DNA of 64,000 nt from Leishmania martiniquensis (lineage: Eukaryota; Euglenozoa; Kinetoplastea; Trypanosomatida; Trypanosomatidae). Below are positions 17,893 through 28,101 of the stretch, one piece after another; within the stretch, counting starts at the first letter, position 1, and each line of letters starts with the position of its first letter. The stretch covers positions 645,001-709,000 of the forward strand of contig NC_090161.1 in assembly GCF_017916325.1 (NCBI RefSeq). The letters are read 5' to 3'. A model generated the notes under the pieces. The model worked only from the letters and a program-made list of their open reading frames with translations, had not been told where the DNA came from and searched no databases. The position numbers and the translations under genes are program-made.

Positions 17893-20800
17893 TGTCTGCT
17901 GCTTTCTTCCTCACCCCTTCCCAGAGCCGAGAGACACCCCAGTGCGCTTCGCTGGGGCGCTAGGTGGTGGCGAGGGGCCCACTGCCCGCCATGGACTCAC
18001 TGTGAGCGAGGGCTTCTCTTACCTCAGAGTTGTTGCAGTGTGCGTGCGTGTGTGTGGCGGTGCTTGCGCACGTTCATGCCAACAACTGCACGGCGGTAAC
18101 TCGATTGCCTCTTCTCTTCCCCAATGCCCTCCCCTCTTTCGCGTGAATGCGTGCTGGAGGTAAAGTGAAACCTCCCGTGTGTGCGCTCATTCATGGCCTC
18201 TCCCATCCGCTCTCATTCGGCAAGCGGCTCTTGACCCCGTGAGGCCATTGCCCTGCTTGCGTCTCCTCATCAGCGGTGTTTGTTTCGAGCTCGTGAGGCG
18301 GGTCGCTGGCGAGCCGCACGCACCCGATGGAGGGGGGACCCTTTCCTTCCCTTGGCTCGTACAGATACGCTTTTGCTCCGGTAGCGCACCTGCCCCCCCT
18401 CCCTCCCCTTTTCCCTCTCCGCAGTCGTCTGCCACATTCGTACGCACCATTCGGCGCGCGGTTCACTTCTGCCCCCCTTTTTTCAATGGATCATCTCCTC
18501 ACCTTATGTCCCGCTGACGCCCCCCCTTTTTTCGCTCTCCGCATGGGATTCGTGCTTGAGAGTGAGGGCTGAGACCAAAAAGGGCTCATCCCTGGGCAGT
18601 TAGCCGCTCGGCGCAGTGGCTCAACGGCGATGTAAGTGGAAGCCATCAACGAGGTGTAGGCGGAGGCCGAGCGCTTGGTGCCATCCCAAGGGCACGCCCA
18701 TGCGTGTGCGCTATGCGAACGTGAGCGTCCGCGTGGCCGCTGCTTTATCTCTTCCGCGCCCGTCACAGTAACAGCAGCAGGTCGCATACCTGTGGCACCT
18801 CTGGTAGGTGGGGCTTACTTCGGCATTCTCGTATGAGCGCACGGCTTGTGGTCGAGGGCCCCCCTCTCCCCCTTCCTTCCCTCTCTCGCTCGATCTCATC
18901 CTCTCGTCTTCGCCTCCAACTCCGTATCCGCATCCTGCCTCACTGCCCCCTCCCCCTCCCCCTACCTCCATCACACGCACGCGCACACACGCGGATGACA
19001 GCACGCTTACAGCAAAGGAAAAGTACGGCCTGCCCGCCCTTTTCCTCACTTTCTCTGTGTTGTGTGCGGGGAAACGGAAAGGAAGTATTTGTGAGCCCCG
19101 CGCCTTGGTGAACTGGTGGCGTGTAAGCACCCTCGACCGTCTGCTTGCCCCTTCCACCCGGGTCCCTCCCCCCATCGACCCTCTCTTGACTTGCGCTCTC
19201 CTTTCCTGTTTCTCTCCTCGTCGTCGTCTTTGCCGGGCTCGATCTGCTCTCCCCCCTCCCCCCACACACACCATCTCCGCCTCCACCTCCTCTTTCCCCG
19301 CACTCGGCGCATATTTGTTGAAGAGTGTGCGTGCCTACGCGCACACTTCCGCTGCCATCGAAGACCGGGTACACGAAAGCGTGCCGGAAGCCATAGGAGA
19401 GCGTATAGTAACGAAGGAGAGACGCTATCGCCGCTTGCAAGGTTATCCATCTCCCCACACACACATCCATCGCGCGACCGCGCGCGACGCATTTTGGCTC
19501 GCTTCGTGCTTCGTTCGTTGTCTTTGACTCCTTCGCGCCTAATTTCCTCTCGTCTCTGTGCCTTCCTGTGCACAGTGGGTCTATACAGTGTACGACGAGG
19601 CAAGCGACTCAGCGTCGGTCGCCGCTCCGCACCTTCCTGATCGTCTCACACAAAGTCGCTCTGCACCCATTTTGTGCGTGCGCATACGGTTGACGGCCGG
19701 TGCACGCCGTTCTTTTTGTCTCTCCTGTGACGGACATATCCAGTCTTGCGCCTTCTCCCTGCCTTTCCGTTCGTCTCCTCGCGTCTCCTTCCTAGCATCT
19801 TCCCTTGCGTCATCTGCGTGTCGCGTTGTGCGCTATTGGTTCTCCTACCTTTTTGTGTGCTCGCTGCGCAGGCGCCAAAGAGGCGGGCGGTGTGTCCTCT
19901 CTCTGCTTCTACTCTTCTTTGCCTCTTTCCTCCTATCGGTTGACACCTGACGCAACTGACTTGGACTGCCTCTCCCTCTTCCCCTCTCTTTCAGTCTCTA
20001 CGCTCCCCCCTCCACCATTCCACCTCCAGCCTAATCACCTTTCGTATCTTTGTAGGCTCCCCTCCTTGTATGCCTCCTCTTTTCTGCGACGACCGGCTTC
20101 ATTGTGCTCCTCGGACAGGCTGTGACAGTGCCTGGAGCCGTTCCCCGCCCCCCTTCCTACACGCTCCTCCCCACTTGTGTATTGTCGCGCTGGTCTATTT
20201 CGTGAATTTTTCCTTCTTGGTGTATCCTTCCTCAGGCGTGTGCGTGTGTGTGTTCTAAGGGGGCCCTGCTGCAACTTTTGCGTCTCTCGCTTGTCCCTCG
20301 CCCGCACCCCCCCCTCCCTCTCCTCGCGCTGTCTTTGCCATTGCTCGTGTACAGAACCGCATAACGCATTCTCTCGCCCCTCCTCCCTCCCCTCTCGTGC
20401 AGCACACGCACACCTGTCTTCAGTATATATATTTATATTTATATATATACCGGGTTTTTTCTGTTTTGGGGGCCTCTCTCAAGGCATCCGCATTACTGAA
20501 CGTCCCCAACAACTCTTTTTCCTTTTTTTTCATTGCCCTACCCCCGCGGGCAACGCTATTCATCGCACAAGCGCCCTTGGCGACGACGACTGCTGCTGCT
20601 GCTTCTCCTCCTGGCCTTCGCCTTTTCCCCTCCCCTCCCTGTTCACCCTTCGTGTTTTTTTTTTCTCTCCTCCGCTTTCGGTTGCGAGGTCGCCCCCCTC
20701 CCCTCCCCTCCCCCCCCACACACGCCTCTCTGCCTCGCCTGCTTGTACGCTGCCGTTGTCAGGCACGGACGCGCGCATTTGCGCAGAAGTGCCCTCTTTT

Positions 20801-20975
20801 CTTTGCCCCTTTCAAGCTCGTTGCTTTATGCGTTCAGCTGTCTTTGAGCCCCCACCCGTCTCTTTCTCTTCTCTCCCTCCACGTGTGTTGTCCTGGTTGA
20901 CTCTGTTGCCCCCTTCCCCTCATCCCCCCCTCTCTCTGTCTCGTGTGCTGCTGCTGCAGTCGCTCGCCCTCAGAC

Positions 20976-21005
20976 GTGTCTCTTTCTCTCTGTGTGTGTG
21001 TGTAG
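20976..21005 (+). promoter_or_regulatory. Candidate trans-splice acceptor for the DUF789-protein gene
   Basis: A pyrimidine tract (cgtgtctctttctctctgtg) followed by a GT run ends in TGTAG, with the AG at 21004-21005, 166 bases before ATG 21172. Several other pyrimidine tracts lie upstream, so the actual site is uncertain. Confidence 0.35.
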
Positions 21006-21118
21006 CTGTGTACCACCACCAAAGGCTGAAGGCTCACACGAGCTGACTGTGTAGAAGGGTACTCGAGCACACAGCCGAGAGCGGCGGCTCTGCAGCGAAC
21101 AGCTCTGCTTACCGTGGA

Positions 21119-21144
21119 ATATATATATATGTATATATATATAA
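21119..21144. repeat. TA-repeat palindrome in the 5' leader of the DUF789-protein gene
   Basis: Two runs of TA dinucleotides separated by a single TG step form a near-perfect inverted repeat ending 28 bases before the ATG at 21172. In RNA it could fold into an AU hairpin close to the start codon. Confidence 0.7.
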
Positions 21145-21171
21145 ACGCAAGAGCTTGACTCGAAAGCGATA

Positions 21172-24100
21172 ATGGAAGGCTCGAGCAGCAGCCTTGGCTC
21201 TGAGTGCGGCTTCGCAAGTAGTGGAGCCAAGCCTGGTATGCGACATGGCGTCACACACAAGGCCAAGCCTCTCACTTCATTGCCAGCTGGGGGCGGCGCT
21301 GTTGTGATGGCAGAAAAGGCTTCGTTCAACGATGCGGCAGACACCGTCGACATACACCAGAGACCGCCGCCTGCTCAACTGACGACCTCTGGCGCTGATG
21401 CCGAGGCCTCGCACGTGTCCTTGGGCGGCCGCGGCGCTGGTGGCGGTATCACAGCGGCCTCTTCCGTTACTCCTGCGACCAGCGATATGCCTGCCACGTC
21501 ACGTAGTGGCATGTATCCCTCTTCAAGGCGCCAGGGAGGGGCAGCGGCATCCGTTGGAACTCGTCCGTCCCTGCATAGGGCAAGCGTCGGCGGCGCAGCT
21601 ACGCAGGCGTCGCACGGTAGAGAAGATGTCAGCGGTGAGCCGTCAGCGAACACGGGCTACTACCACGACAGGTACGCTGACAGCGATCAAGCCAAGTACC
21701 TCAACTGCAGCATCTATGGTTCCTACAATAATCAAGGCGAGTACTCAGGAGGTGGCGGCAGCAGCGGCTCCGCAAACGCGCCCTACGGGTCTACCCATTG
21801 TCTCATGGAGGGTAGCAGCAGCAGCGGTGCCTGTGCGGGCGACGGCCAATCAGTCCCCGTCTACTCCTTTTCCAACCGTCCATCATCCTCTACGGTGGCG
21901 AACCCACAGCAATATCAGAGCCACCACTCGACCCCATATCAGCAATCACAGCGGCTGCAGCCATCGCAGCCGCAGCCGCCTTACAGCCCACAGATATCTG
22001 CCTCAGATCAGGGCAGCAGCGCCTATCAGAGTTATTATCAGCAGCCCTATCAGCTACAGCCGCCTCAAATGCCGCAGCAGCCGCAACCGCGGCCACAGCA
22101 GTTCCAGTCGCCGTCTTCCATTTCTCATAACACAGAGAGGGAGGGCCAGTGCTACGGCTACTACTACGGCAGCGGCACTGGCCAGCGCCGCACGCACGCT
22201 GGCACGGCGAGCAGCTGCAGCGGGGCTCACTATGCGAGCCAGCAGCAGCCGCAACAGCAACATGCATACCTGTCGACATCCTCTGGCGAGGGAGAGGCTC
22301 CTTACAATCAGATAAGCAGCGTGCACAGCAGCATCCAAGGGGGTACCGCAGAGGGCTACTACCGGCAATACGCTCGTTACCCAGCGCTATTGAATCAGGG
22401 AACTCCACCTTTGGCACCGCCGCCACCACCGCAGCAGCAGTCGCAGCACGCATCCTACGCTGGCGGGGAGGGTCTAAGCTCCTCCATCTCCGCGTCATAC
22501 AGCCACGCCCTGCAGATTGGGAACCGAAACTGCCAGCCTTGCAGCGCCAAGAACGGTGCCTACGGTGGCGAGAGCGATGCCACGCAGAGTACCTTGTCAG
22601 AGCCCTTCACTGGAGAAGCGTATGGCCAGCCAGGCAGCACAGCCAGTAATATGAGTGGGCCTGAGGGTGGCAGCGGTGGCCGGCGCGGGTACAGCACTGG
22701 CGCCGGTGCAACAGCTGTGGGCAATGGCGCTTGTGGTGCTGGCAGTGGTAATGCAGCCACTGGCTACTACGGTGCCAGCTACACCAGTGGCTATGCTGCA
22801 TCAGTGCCACATGTGTCTTGCACACAAAATGCGAACTTCACGGACGCCGGCAGCGACAGCACCGGAACGCCGCTTGGCCCTGCCGGTGGCGGGAGCGGCC
22901 TGGCCGCAGTCAGGGGAGGCTACTCATCTCCACAGCAAGGGAGCGGGGCTGAGGCAGAAGGTGGCGGTCAGTCGTATCGCGGCTATGGGACGAACGGCTT
23001 CCGCGACTGCTACTACGCGGCTTCGAATCAGATGGATGGTGGCGGGGCCGGTCCCTGCTACGGCTACGGTAGCGGCCACGCCTCGCCGCAGCATCCACAA
23101 ATGATTTATCAAGCTTCCTATGGCTGCGGAGAGGCGCAGCCGACTTCATCCGCTGCCGCATCGCCGGTGATCCCCGAGAGCCGCCAACGCGGCAGCAGAG
23201 TCCTGCCTCAGCGACAGCATCAGTATCAGCGGGGAGGCAGCTTCTACCTGACGAATCCTCGCGGCAGCGATGCCAACGGTGGCAGCTGTGACGCTTACGG
23301 CTACGCCCCTCAGCATCCACTGCAGCAGCAGCATCAACAGGGGTGCTATCTCGACTACAGCGGCTCCTTGCAGCCTCAGCACAGACCTGACGCGAGGTCT
23401 GGCGGGGCATCGATACAGGCGAGTCGTCACTCTCAGTACGTGCCGCAGCAGCCGGTGGCGGCGCCACGGAGGTCCGATGCTGCCGACGAGCACGGCGCGA
23501 ATTATGGTGCAGAGCAGCTTGCCAGGACGCAGACGCCAAACGACGTGGCGCGGGTGCTGCGGGTAAAGGGTGTTGACCACAGCAGGAGCAGCAGCAGCAG
23601 CGGCAATGCCCGCAGTGATGATGGCGTTGGCTGCAGTACTGCGCCATCGCCATCTCGCAAGAAGCGGAAGAAAGGAGCTAGTAGCGGCGCGGCTCGTGTG
23701 CCGTCGACCGCAAACAATGAGGCAGAGAATGATGGGGAGGGTGAGGCGTGTGGCAAACGCAGCGCCGCCTTCACCAAAGAGCCGAAGCATCAGCAGCCGG
23801 CCTTACTTCCGCAGAAAGGCACGCGGGTGCTGGAGGAAACGTTGCTGGGGCACGGGTCGTTCGTCTCACCGGATCCATTGCCTGCAGCAGTGAGCGCACC
23901 ACGCCGCCAAAAGCTAGCGCCGCAGCATGCGGGTGAGGGGAGCAAGACCGGCAGGAGCGGCGGGATGCCAAAGGGAGAGGCCCGGCCGCAGCCTGCGACT
24001 CATAGCCCCGTGCCTCCCAACGGTTGCGCGACTGCGGCGGTGGACGACGGCGGTGAGTGTTTGCTAACCGAAGCGGAGAACAATGCTGCTGTAGAGGCTG

Positions 24101-27100
24101 GAGCTGAGTACGATGCCGTAGCTTTCAAGGATGGTAGGCGTGGGACGGTGACACCAGCCGTGTCTGCCGCTCGAGTTGGGCGCCACGGTGCCGGCTCCGC
24201 TAGCGGCAGGAGTCGCGGCCAGCCACAGCAGAGCAGCAGCAGCAGCACCGAGCGCAGTGCCGCACAGGGGAGCCCTGTGCCACACAGCAGTTGCAGTGGT
24301 AACAGTGCGCAGAGCTTCTTGCGGCGCTCTCCCCTGACACAGTGTCTCGTCGCGCCATTCCACACGTACATCTGCGGCGCCATTGTGGAGCAGGCAGCGC
24401 AGCTGCAAGCAAACTCATGCTCGCCCTCAGCGGCCGACGCTGGGGCCGGTGCATCGGCTGCCAGATCGGGCGCCCCGCTTGCGTCCACCTCAGCGGCCTC
24501 ATCGCAAGTGCTACCGGCCGTGTACGCCCCTGTACAACGTCTGCTGTCGCGCGAAGTGGCGCGCACGACGTGCAGCGCGACTGAGGAGAAAGACCGTGAG
24601 CTGGCGCGGGCATTCGCCGACGGCGGTGACGGCGCTACGGAAGACGCCCGTGCGCCCAGTGAGAAGGACGAGGGCTATGCCCACGTGGGAGAGGAGGCGG
24701 GAGAGGGGCGCGAGGATGAGGCTGCGAGGGTCGTCCTTGAAACGGTACCCGACCTCGGTACCGCGAAGGCCGCCGCGAAGTCGCTTACAGCTGATGCGCT
24801 GGCGTCTGCGAGGGAGGCGCCTGGCACAGCAGCTTCCCCTCCTCGTCCCTGCACCACACTTACGGACACCTCTCTTCGCTCGATTGGTGCCCGACCCCAT
24901 CACATGCACTTGGTCGCCCATCACCACAGCCACCACATGCGGCGATCGACTCCTGCCTCAGACGCGTCATCGCCTTCGGGGCCGATACTGCACCACTGCC
25001 ACGCCTACCATGGCACGTCTCCCTTTCTTCAGCCAGCCTCGCTGGCTACTATCGGTGCCGCGTCTCTTGTGGCAGGTGGCAGTGCAGCCGCAAGCAAGCC
25101 TGTGCAGTCGCCGGAAAGCGGCCCAAGCGCAGCGCTGCCGCCGCGGCTACCCAGCGGAAGCGGCATCAGCGACCGTCGCGTCGGCCCTGGCGGTGCCTCG
25201 CTTACAACCTCGCCTGCTACCGTGGCGTACAGCTCCACCTTTCTTAATGCGTCCAGCCAAAATAGTCTTCCGCTCTCGATCGGTGCTACGGCTCGGCGGG
25301 AGTCTGCAACACTGTTGTCAACAACAACACAGCAGCAGCAGCAGCAGCAGCCACGAGCCACGAACACTGGTGGTGCCAGCCTTTTCGAGACGAGTCCAGA
25401 GGGTGGCAGCCCGCCAGGCAGCATGAGTGGACCGGCCAACTACAGCTGCTGCGGTGGCGGCCATCACGGTGGCTCTCCCGCGCACCACCGTTACCCCAGC
25501 TCCACACTCTCGAACGGCTACCATGTTGGCAGTAGTCAAATCAACGTGCAAACGGGCGGGCGCTACGCCATCCCGGCGACGCGGCCGCCATTGATCTACG
25601 AGCACCATGTGGGGCAAGAGCTGCTGCTGGAGGAGTTCCACGACTCGATGCGCTTCGACGCCACGTCCTTCGGCAACATCGCGTGCCTGGTCGATGCCTT
25701 CTCTCCACAGGTGCCGGTGGCCAGCGATCTCGAGTTTCCTTGTGGCGAGGACCAATGCCAACTCATCTGCACCCAGGGAAACCGAGGTGCCTCTCCGCCG
25801 CCTGGCGGCAGTAGCAGTCAGCACGGCTCCGCCCAAGGTAGCCGCAGCAGCCGCAGCGGCGCCGTCCCGGCTTCCCTGGGCGAAGACACGCGCACCGCAT
25901 GCGGAGGAGGGTATATCGGCACGAGCGGCGGTGGCAGCAGCGGCCAGGATGCATTGGCGGTACCAATACCGCGCCCGGCGTATGCGGATCGGACGCACTA
26001 CTGGAACTTCGCCGGCCCCTCCTACTGTGAGCCGATCATGACACTCAAGTCCATCTGGCAGAGCTTCGATAACCCATTCGGCTGCGTCGTGCGCCTCGCG
26101 GAGCCGATCTACCCGGCACCGATGCGACCCGCCGAGGGAGAGTTGGTGTATACACCGCTTCTCAGCGGCTTTCGCATTCGGTTCCACCCGGCCTCGCCGG
26201 CCTATAAGCGACTCGCTTCGTTGCGCGAGGTTCGCCGTCAGCGGCGTCGGGAGGAGGCAGCGTCACGCGAGAGCGCCGGCATGTCAGCGGAGGTGGAGCT
26301 TGCGCCCGCCGGCGTCGAAGGGGGGGCGCGTGGTAGCAGTGGCAGCCACACAGCCGGCCCGTACGCGGAGGAGGACGGCGTCCTCACGTGGAGCGCCACG
26401 GAGCGGCCCAACAATCGAAACATTATTGTGGAGCAGATCGTGGAGCTGGCCAAGTGCGACGAGAGCTATGCTGAGCTGCTGACCGCGACCACGGCGGATA
26501 TTGACCACCAGTCCTGGGTGGCACTCATGTGGCAGCCAGTGTTCTGCGGCGGCCACTCATCAAAGCACAGCTGTGGCACTTTCCTTGCCTTTTATCTTCT
26601 CCGACCACCGCGCCACTTGTTCGTCCCGTTCGCGGACAAGAGCGAAGGCGCATCGATGAACAGCTCCTGGAAGAGCCCCGTCTTTCGCGGCGACCGCGCT
26701 GCGCTGTCTTTTGACCTGTGGAGCCTGCAGCGGCACTACCACGTTGCGCGCTGGGCCTCGCCGCCGCCGATGACGCACATAATGACCGCGCTATCCGTCG
26801 ACGGTGACGACGATGCCCCGGACAACGCCTCGTCCTCGCGTGCGTCGACCAGTCGCGGACGCAATTCGTGGGAGGAGGGGCACACCGGCTGCGCATCGAA
26901 CCGTACGACGGAGAGCTTTGCCTTGAGCGCCAACGACGACTCGCGTCTGCGTCTCCGCGACTTCTACGCGGGTAGCAGCGGCGCGTGTGCTGCCGCCTGC
27001 GGGGGAAGCAGTAGCACCACGATCGCGGGTGCTGTAAAGCCGCCGCACACCACGACGGGCACCGAGAACTCAGCCACTTCTCCTGCAACAGCAGCGACGG

Positions 27101-28101
27101 CGATGTACGTGCGCATTCCTCTTGTCGGCTTGATCCCTAACCGCTGCCGCTCTGAGGTGTGGTACAAGCCTGTGTGCGACGCATCGCTCATGAACGCCCA
27201 TAGCCGTAGTGGAGGTAGCGGGGGAGTGGTGAATGGGGACGGAGCGGGGACTGGCGCGGTGGGCGGTGGAGGTGTCGGTATGGGGACCCCCAACGGCCTC
27301 GGGGGTGCTGGGGCGGGCGGCAGCGGCGTTGGTGGCAGTGTGGGCAGCGGCGGTGATCACTCCGGCATGTACGCCTTTTACGCTCCGCTCTTCCTCCTCG
27401 TGACAGCGTTGCAGCTGATGTGCTGGGACGCCTACAACGAGTGGGAGCGCAAGTCACCGACTTCGGCGGCTGCAGCAGGTCGGCCATCGCCGTTCTCCGA
27501 GGAGAGAAGAGACGCCGACGACTCGGAGGTGGCGATTGGCGGGTCGGCTGGCGCATCTGGCACCACCCCCTCATCGTCCTTCAATGGCTCACCAGCGATG
27601 GCGGAGGAAACGATGGCGTCTGCGCAGCGACAGCAGCGGCAGTGCTACTACGAACCGGACGCCGCCGGTGCCGGGAGTGGAGCTGCAGGCAGAAGCGCGA
27701 GGTCTCATCGCAACAACCCGTGGTCTTCCTACGTTGCCAAGGGTGTTATGCTGATGACGGATGCAGCTCGGCAGTACCGCACTGTGCGCGAGCTGGCGAA
27801 CCTCGACGCGTCCACTGAGGAAGGTGCTGGTGGCACTGCAGTGGTGGCCAACAGCAGCGGTGGTTTTGCAGCACCGGGAATCGAAGCTGGCCTCGGTACT
27901 GCAGAGGAGAAGCGAGCAGGTGAGGAGGACAGGAGCGTAGCAAAGCAGCACCGCGGTGGATGCGCGGTCGTGGCCGGTGGAACGAGCAGCGCTCTGTGCG
28001 ATCCCGCTGCTCGCGTGATAGCCGGGCTGCTCGACTATTATCAGTGGGCGCAGTACGATACCTCTCTTACAGCACTTGCCACCGCCTACTGTGCCACATG
28101 A
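21172..28101 (+). CDS. Large Gln/Ser/Gly-rich protein with DUF789-like C-terminal half
   Basis: 2309 residues from ATG 21172. Residues 1 to about 900 are very rich in Ser, Gly, Gln, Tyr and Pro (QQPQPRPQQFQSP, repeated YYG and GYG), a prion-like composition. A poly-Gln run lies near residue 1386. From about 1470 the sequence becomes conserved-looking: YEHHVGQELLLEEF, then YWNFAGPSY (1604-1614), IWQSFDNPFGCVV (about 1628), LVYTPLLSGFRIRF, IVEQIVELAKCDESYAELL, SWVALMWQPVF (about 1780), CGTFLAFYLL, PLVGLIPNRCRSEVWYK (about 1984) and LVTALQLMCWDAYNEW (about 2072). This order of a W-x-S-F segment, a YxPxLSG strand, SWxxxxWxPxF, a FLxFxxL strand and a final helix matches the plant DUF789 family (PF05623), whose function is unknown. 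Long low-complexity inserts, one almost pure Gly/Ser (about 2005-2062), split the domain. No signal peptide or clear membrane segment is visible. Confidence 0.8.
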   Translation: MEGSSSSLGSECGFASSGAKPGMRHGVTHKAKPLTSLPAGGGAVVMAEKASFNDAADTVDIHQRPPPAQLTTSGADAEASHVSLGGRGAGGGITAASSVTPATSDMPATSRSGMYPSSRRQGGAAASVGTRPSLHRASVGGAATQASHGREDVSGEPSANTGYYHDRYADSDQAKYLNCSIYGSYNNQGEYSGGGGSSGSANAPYGSTHCLMEGSSSSGACAGDGQSVPVYSFSNRPSSSTVANPQQYQSHHSTPYQQSQRLQPSQPQPPYSPQISASDQGSSAYQSYYQQPYQLQPPQMPQQPQPRPQQFQSPSSISHNTEREGQCYGYYYGSGTGQRRTHAGTASSCSGAHYASQQQPQQQHAYLSTSSGEGEAPYNQISSVHSSIQGGTAEGYYRQYARYPALLNQGTPPLAPPPPPQQQSQHASYAGGEGLSSSISASYSHALQIGNRNCQPCSAKNGAYGGESDATQSTLSEPFTGEAYGQPGSTASNMSGPEGGSGGRRGYSTGAGATAVGNGACGAGSGNAATGYYGASYTSGYAASVPHVSCTQNANFTDAGSDSTGTPLGPAGGGSGLAAVRGGYSSPQQGSGAEAEGGGQSYRGYGTNGFRDCYYAASNQMDGGGAGPCYGYGSGHASPQHPQMIYQASYGCGEAQPTSSAAASPVIPESRQRGSRVLPQRQHQYQRGGSFYLTNPRGSDANGGSCDAYGYAPQHPLQQQHQQGCYLDYSGSLQPQHRPDARSGGASIQASRHSQYVPQQPVAAPRRSDAADEHGANYGAEQLARTQTPNDVARVLRVKGVDHSRSSSSSGNARSDDGVGCSTAPSPSRKKRKKGASSGAARVPSTANNEAENDGEGEACGKRSAAFTKEPKHQQPALLPQKGTRVLEETLLGHGSFVSPDPLPAAVSAPRRQKLAPQHAGEGSKTGRSGGMPKGEARPQPATHSPVPPNGCATAAVDDGGECLLTEAENNAAVEAGAEYDAVAFKDGRRGTVTPAVSAARVGRHGAGSASGRSRGQPQQSSSSSTERSAAQGSPVPHSSCSGNSAQSFLRRSPLTQCLVAPFHTYICGAIVEQAAQLQANSCSPSAADAGAGASAARSGAPLASTSAASSQVLPAVYAPVQRLLSREVARTTCSATEEKDRELARAFADGGDGATEDARAPSEKDEGYAHVGEEAGEGREDEAARVVLETVPDLGTAKAAAKSLTADALASAREAPGTAASPPRPCTTLTDTSLRSIGARPHHMHLVAHHHSHHMRRSTPASDASSPSGPILHHCHAYHGTSPFLQPASLATIGAASLVAGGSAAASKPVQSPESGPSAALPPRLPSGSGISDRRVGPGGASLTTSPATVAYSSTFLNASSQNSLPLSIGATARRESATLLSTTTQQQQQQQPRATNTGGASLFETSPEGGSPPGSMSGPANYSCCGGGHHGGSPAHHRYPSSTLSNGYHVGSSQINVQTGGRYAIPATRPPLIYEHHVGQELLLEEFHDSMRFDATSFGNIACLVDAFSPQVPVASDLEFPCGEDQCQLICTQGNRGASPPPGGSSSQHGSAQGSRSSRSGAVPASLGEDTRTACGGGYIGTSGGGSSGQDALAVPIPRPAYADRTHYWNFAGPSYCEPIMTLKSIWQSFDNPFGCVVRLAEPIYPAPMRPAEGELVYTPLLSGFRIRFHPASPAYKRLASLREVRRQRRREEAASRESAGMSAEVELAPAGVEGGARGSSGSHTAGPYAEEDGVLTWSATERPNNRNIIVEQIVELAKCDESYAELLTATTADIDHQSWVALMWQPVFCGGHSSKHSCGTFLAFYLLRPPRHLFVPFADKSEGASMNSSWKSPVFRGDRAALSFDLWSLQRHYHVARWASPPPMTHIMTALSVDGDDDAPDNASSSRASTSRGRNSWEEGHTGCASNRTTESFALSANDDSRLRLRDFYAGSSGACAAACGGSSSTTIAGAVKPPHTTTGTENSATSPATAATAMYVRIPLVGLIPNRCRSEVWYKPVCDASLMNAHSRSGGSGGVVNGDGAGTGAVGGGGVGMGTPNGLGGAGAGGSGVGGSVGSGGDHSGMYAFYAPLFLLVTALQLMCWDAYNEWERKSPTSAAAAGRPSPFSEERRDADDSEVAIGGSAGASGTTPSSSFNGSPAMAEETMASAQRQQRQCYYEPDAAGAGSGAAGRSARSHRNNPWSSYVAKGVMLMTDAARQYRTVRELANLDASTEEGAGGTAVVANSSGGFAAPGIEAGLGTAEEKRAGEEDRSVAKQHRGGCAVVAGGTSSALCDPAARVIAGLLDYYQWAQYDTSLTALATAYCAT
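25331..25351 (+). repeat. CAG repeat encoding poly-glutamine
   Basis: Seven consecutive CAG codons within the DUF789-like protein gene, in frame, near residue 1387. Likely length-polymorphic. Confidence 0.8.

Larger units (their letters stand above)
16747..21171. other. 4.4 kb gene-poor region before the DUF789 gene
   Basis: No ATG-started frame here has convincing coding character. The longest frames (around 18808-19527 and 20177-21046) start at GTG/TTG and are Pro/Ser/Leu strings from C/T-rich DNA. Contents include long pyrimidine tracts, TA/TG repeats at 17826-17892, TA runs at 20424-20452 and 21119-21144, and a GC-rich non-pyrimidine island at about 18590-18780. The region may be long 3' and 5' UTRs, an unrecognised non-coding RNA, or the site of a lost gene. 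Confidence 0.55.

Noticed and set aside
18605..18680. Stretch with a ggcgcagtggctcaacggcg look, considered as a tRNA-like gene or RNA polymerase III element
   Set aside because: I could not pair an acceptor stem or anticodon arm, and no GTTCRANNC-type B box lies at the right distance.
18808..19527. 239-codon open frame in the 4.4 kb gap
   Set aside because: It starts at GTG, not ATG, and encodes a Pro/Ser/Leu/Thr string that simply reflects C/T-rich DNA. No ordered domain is visible.
20177..21046. 289-codon open frame before the DUF789-protein gene
   Set aside because: No ATG at its start. Composition is Ser/Pro/Phe/Leu from pyrimidine tracts. It lies where the 5' leader and splice sites of the next gene should be.
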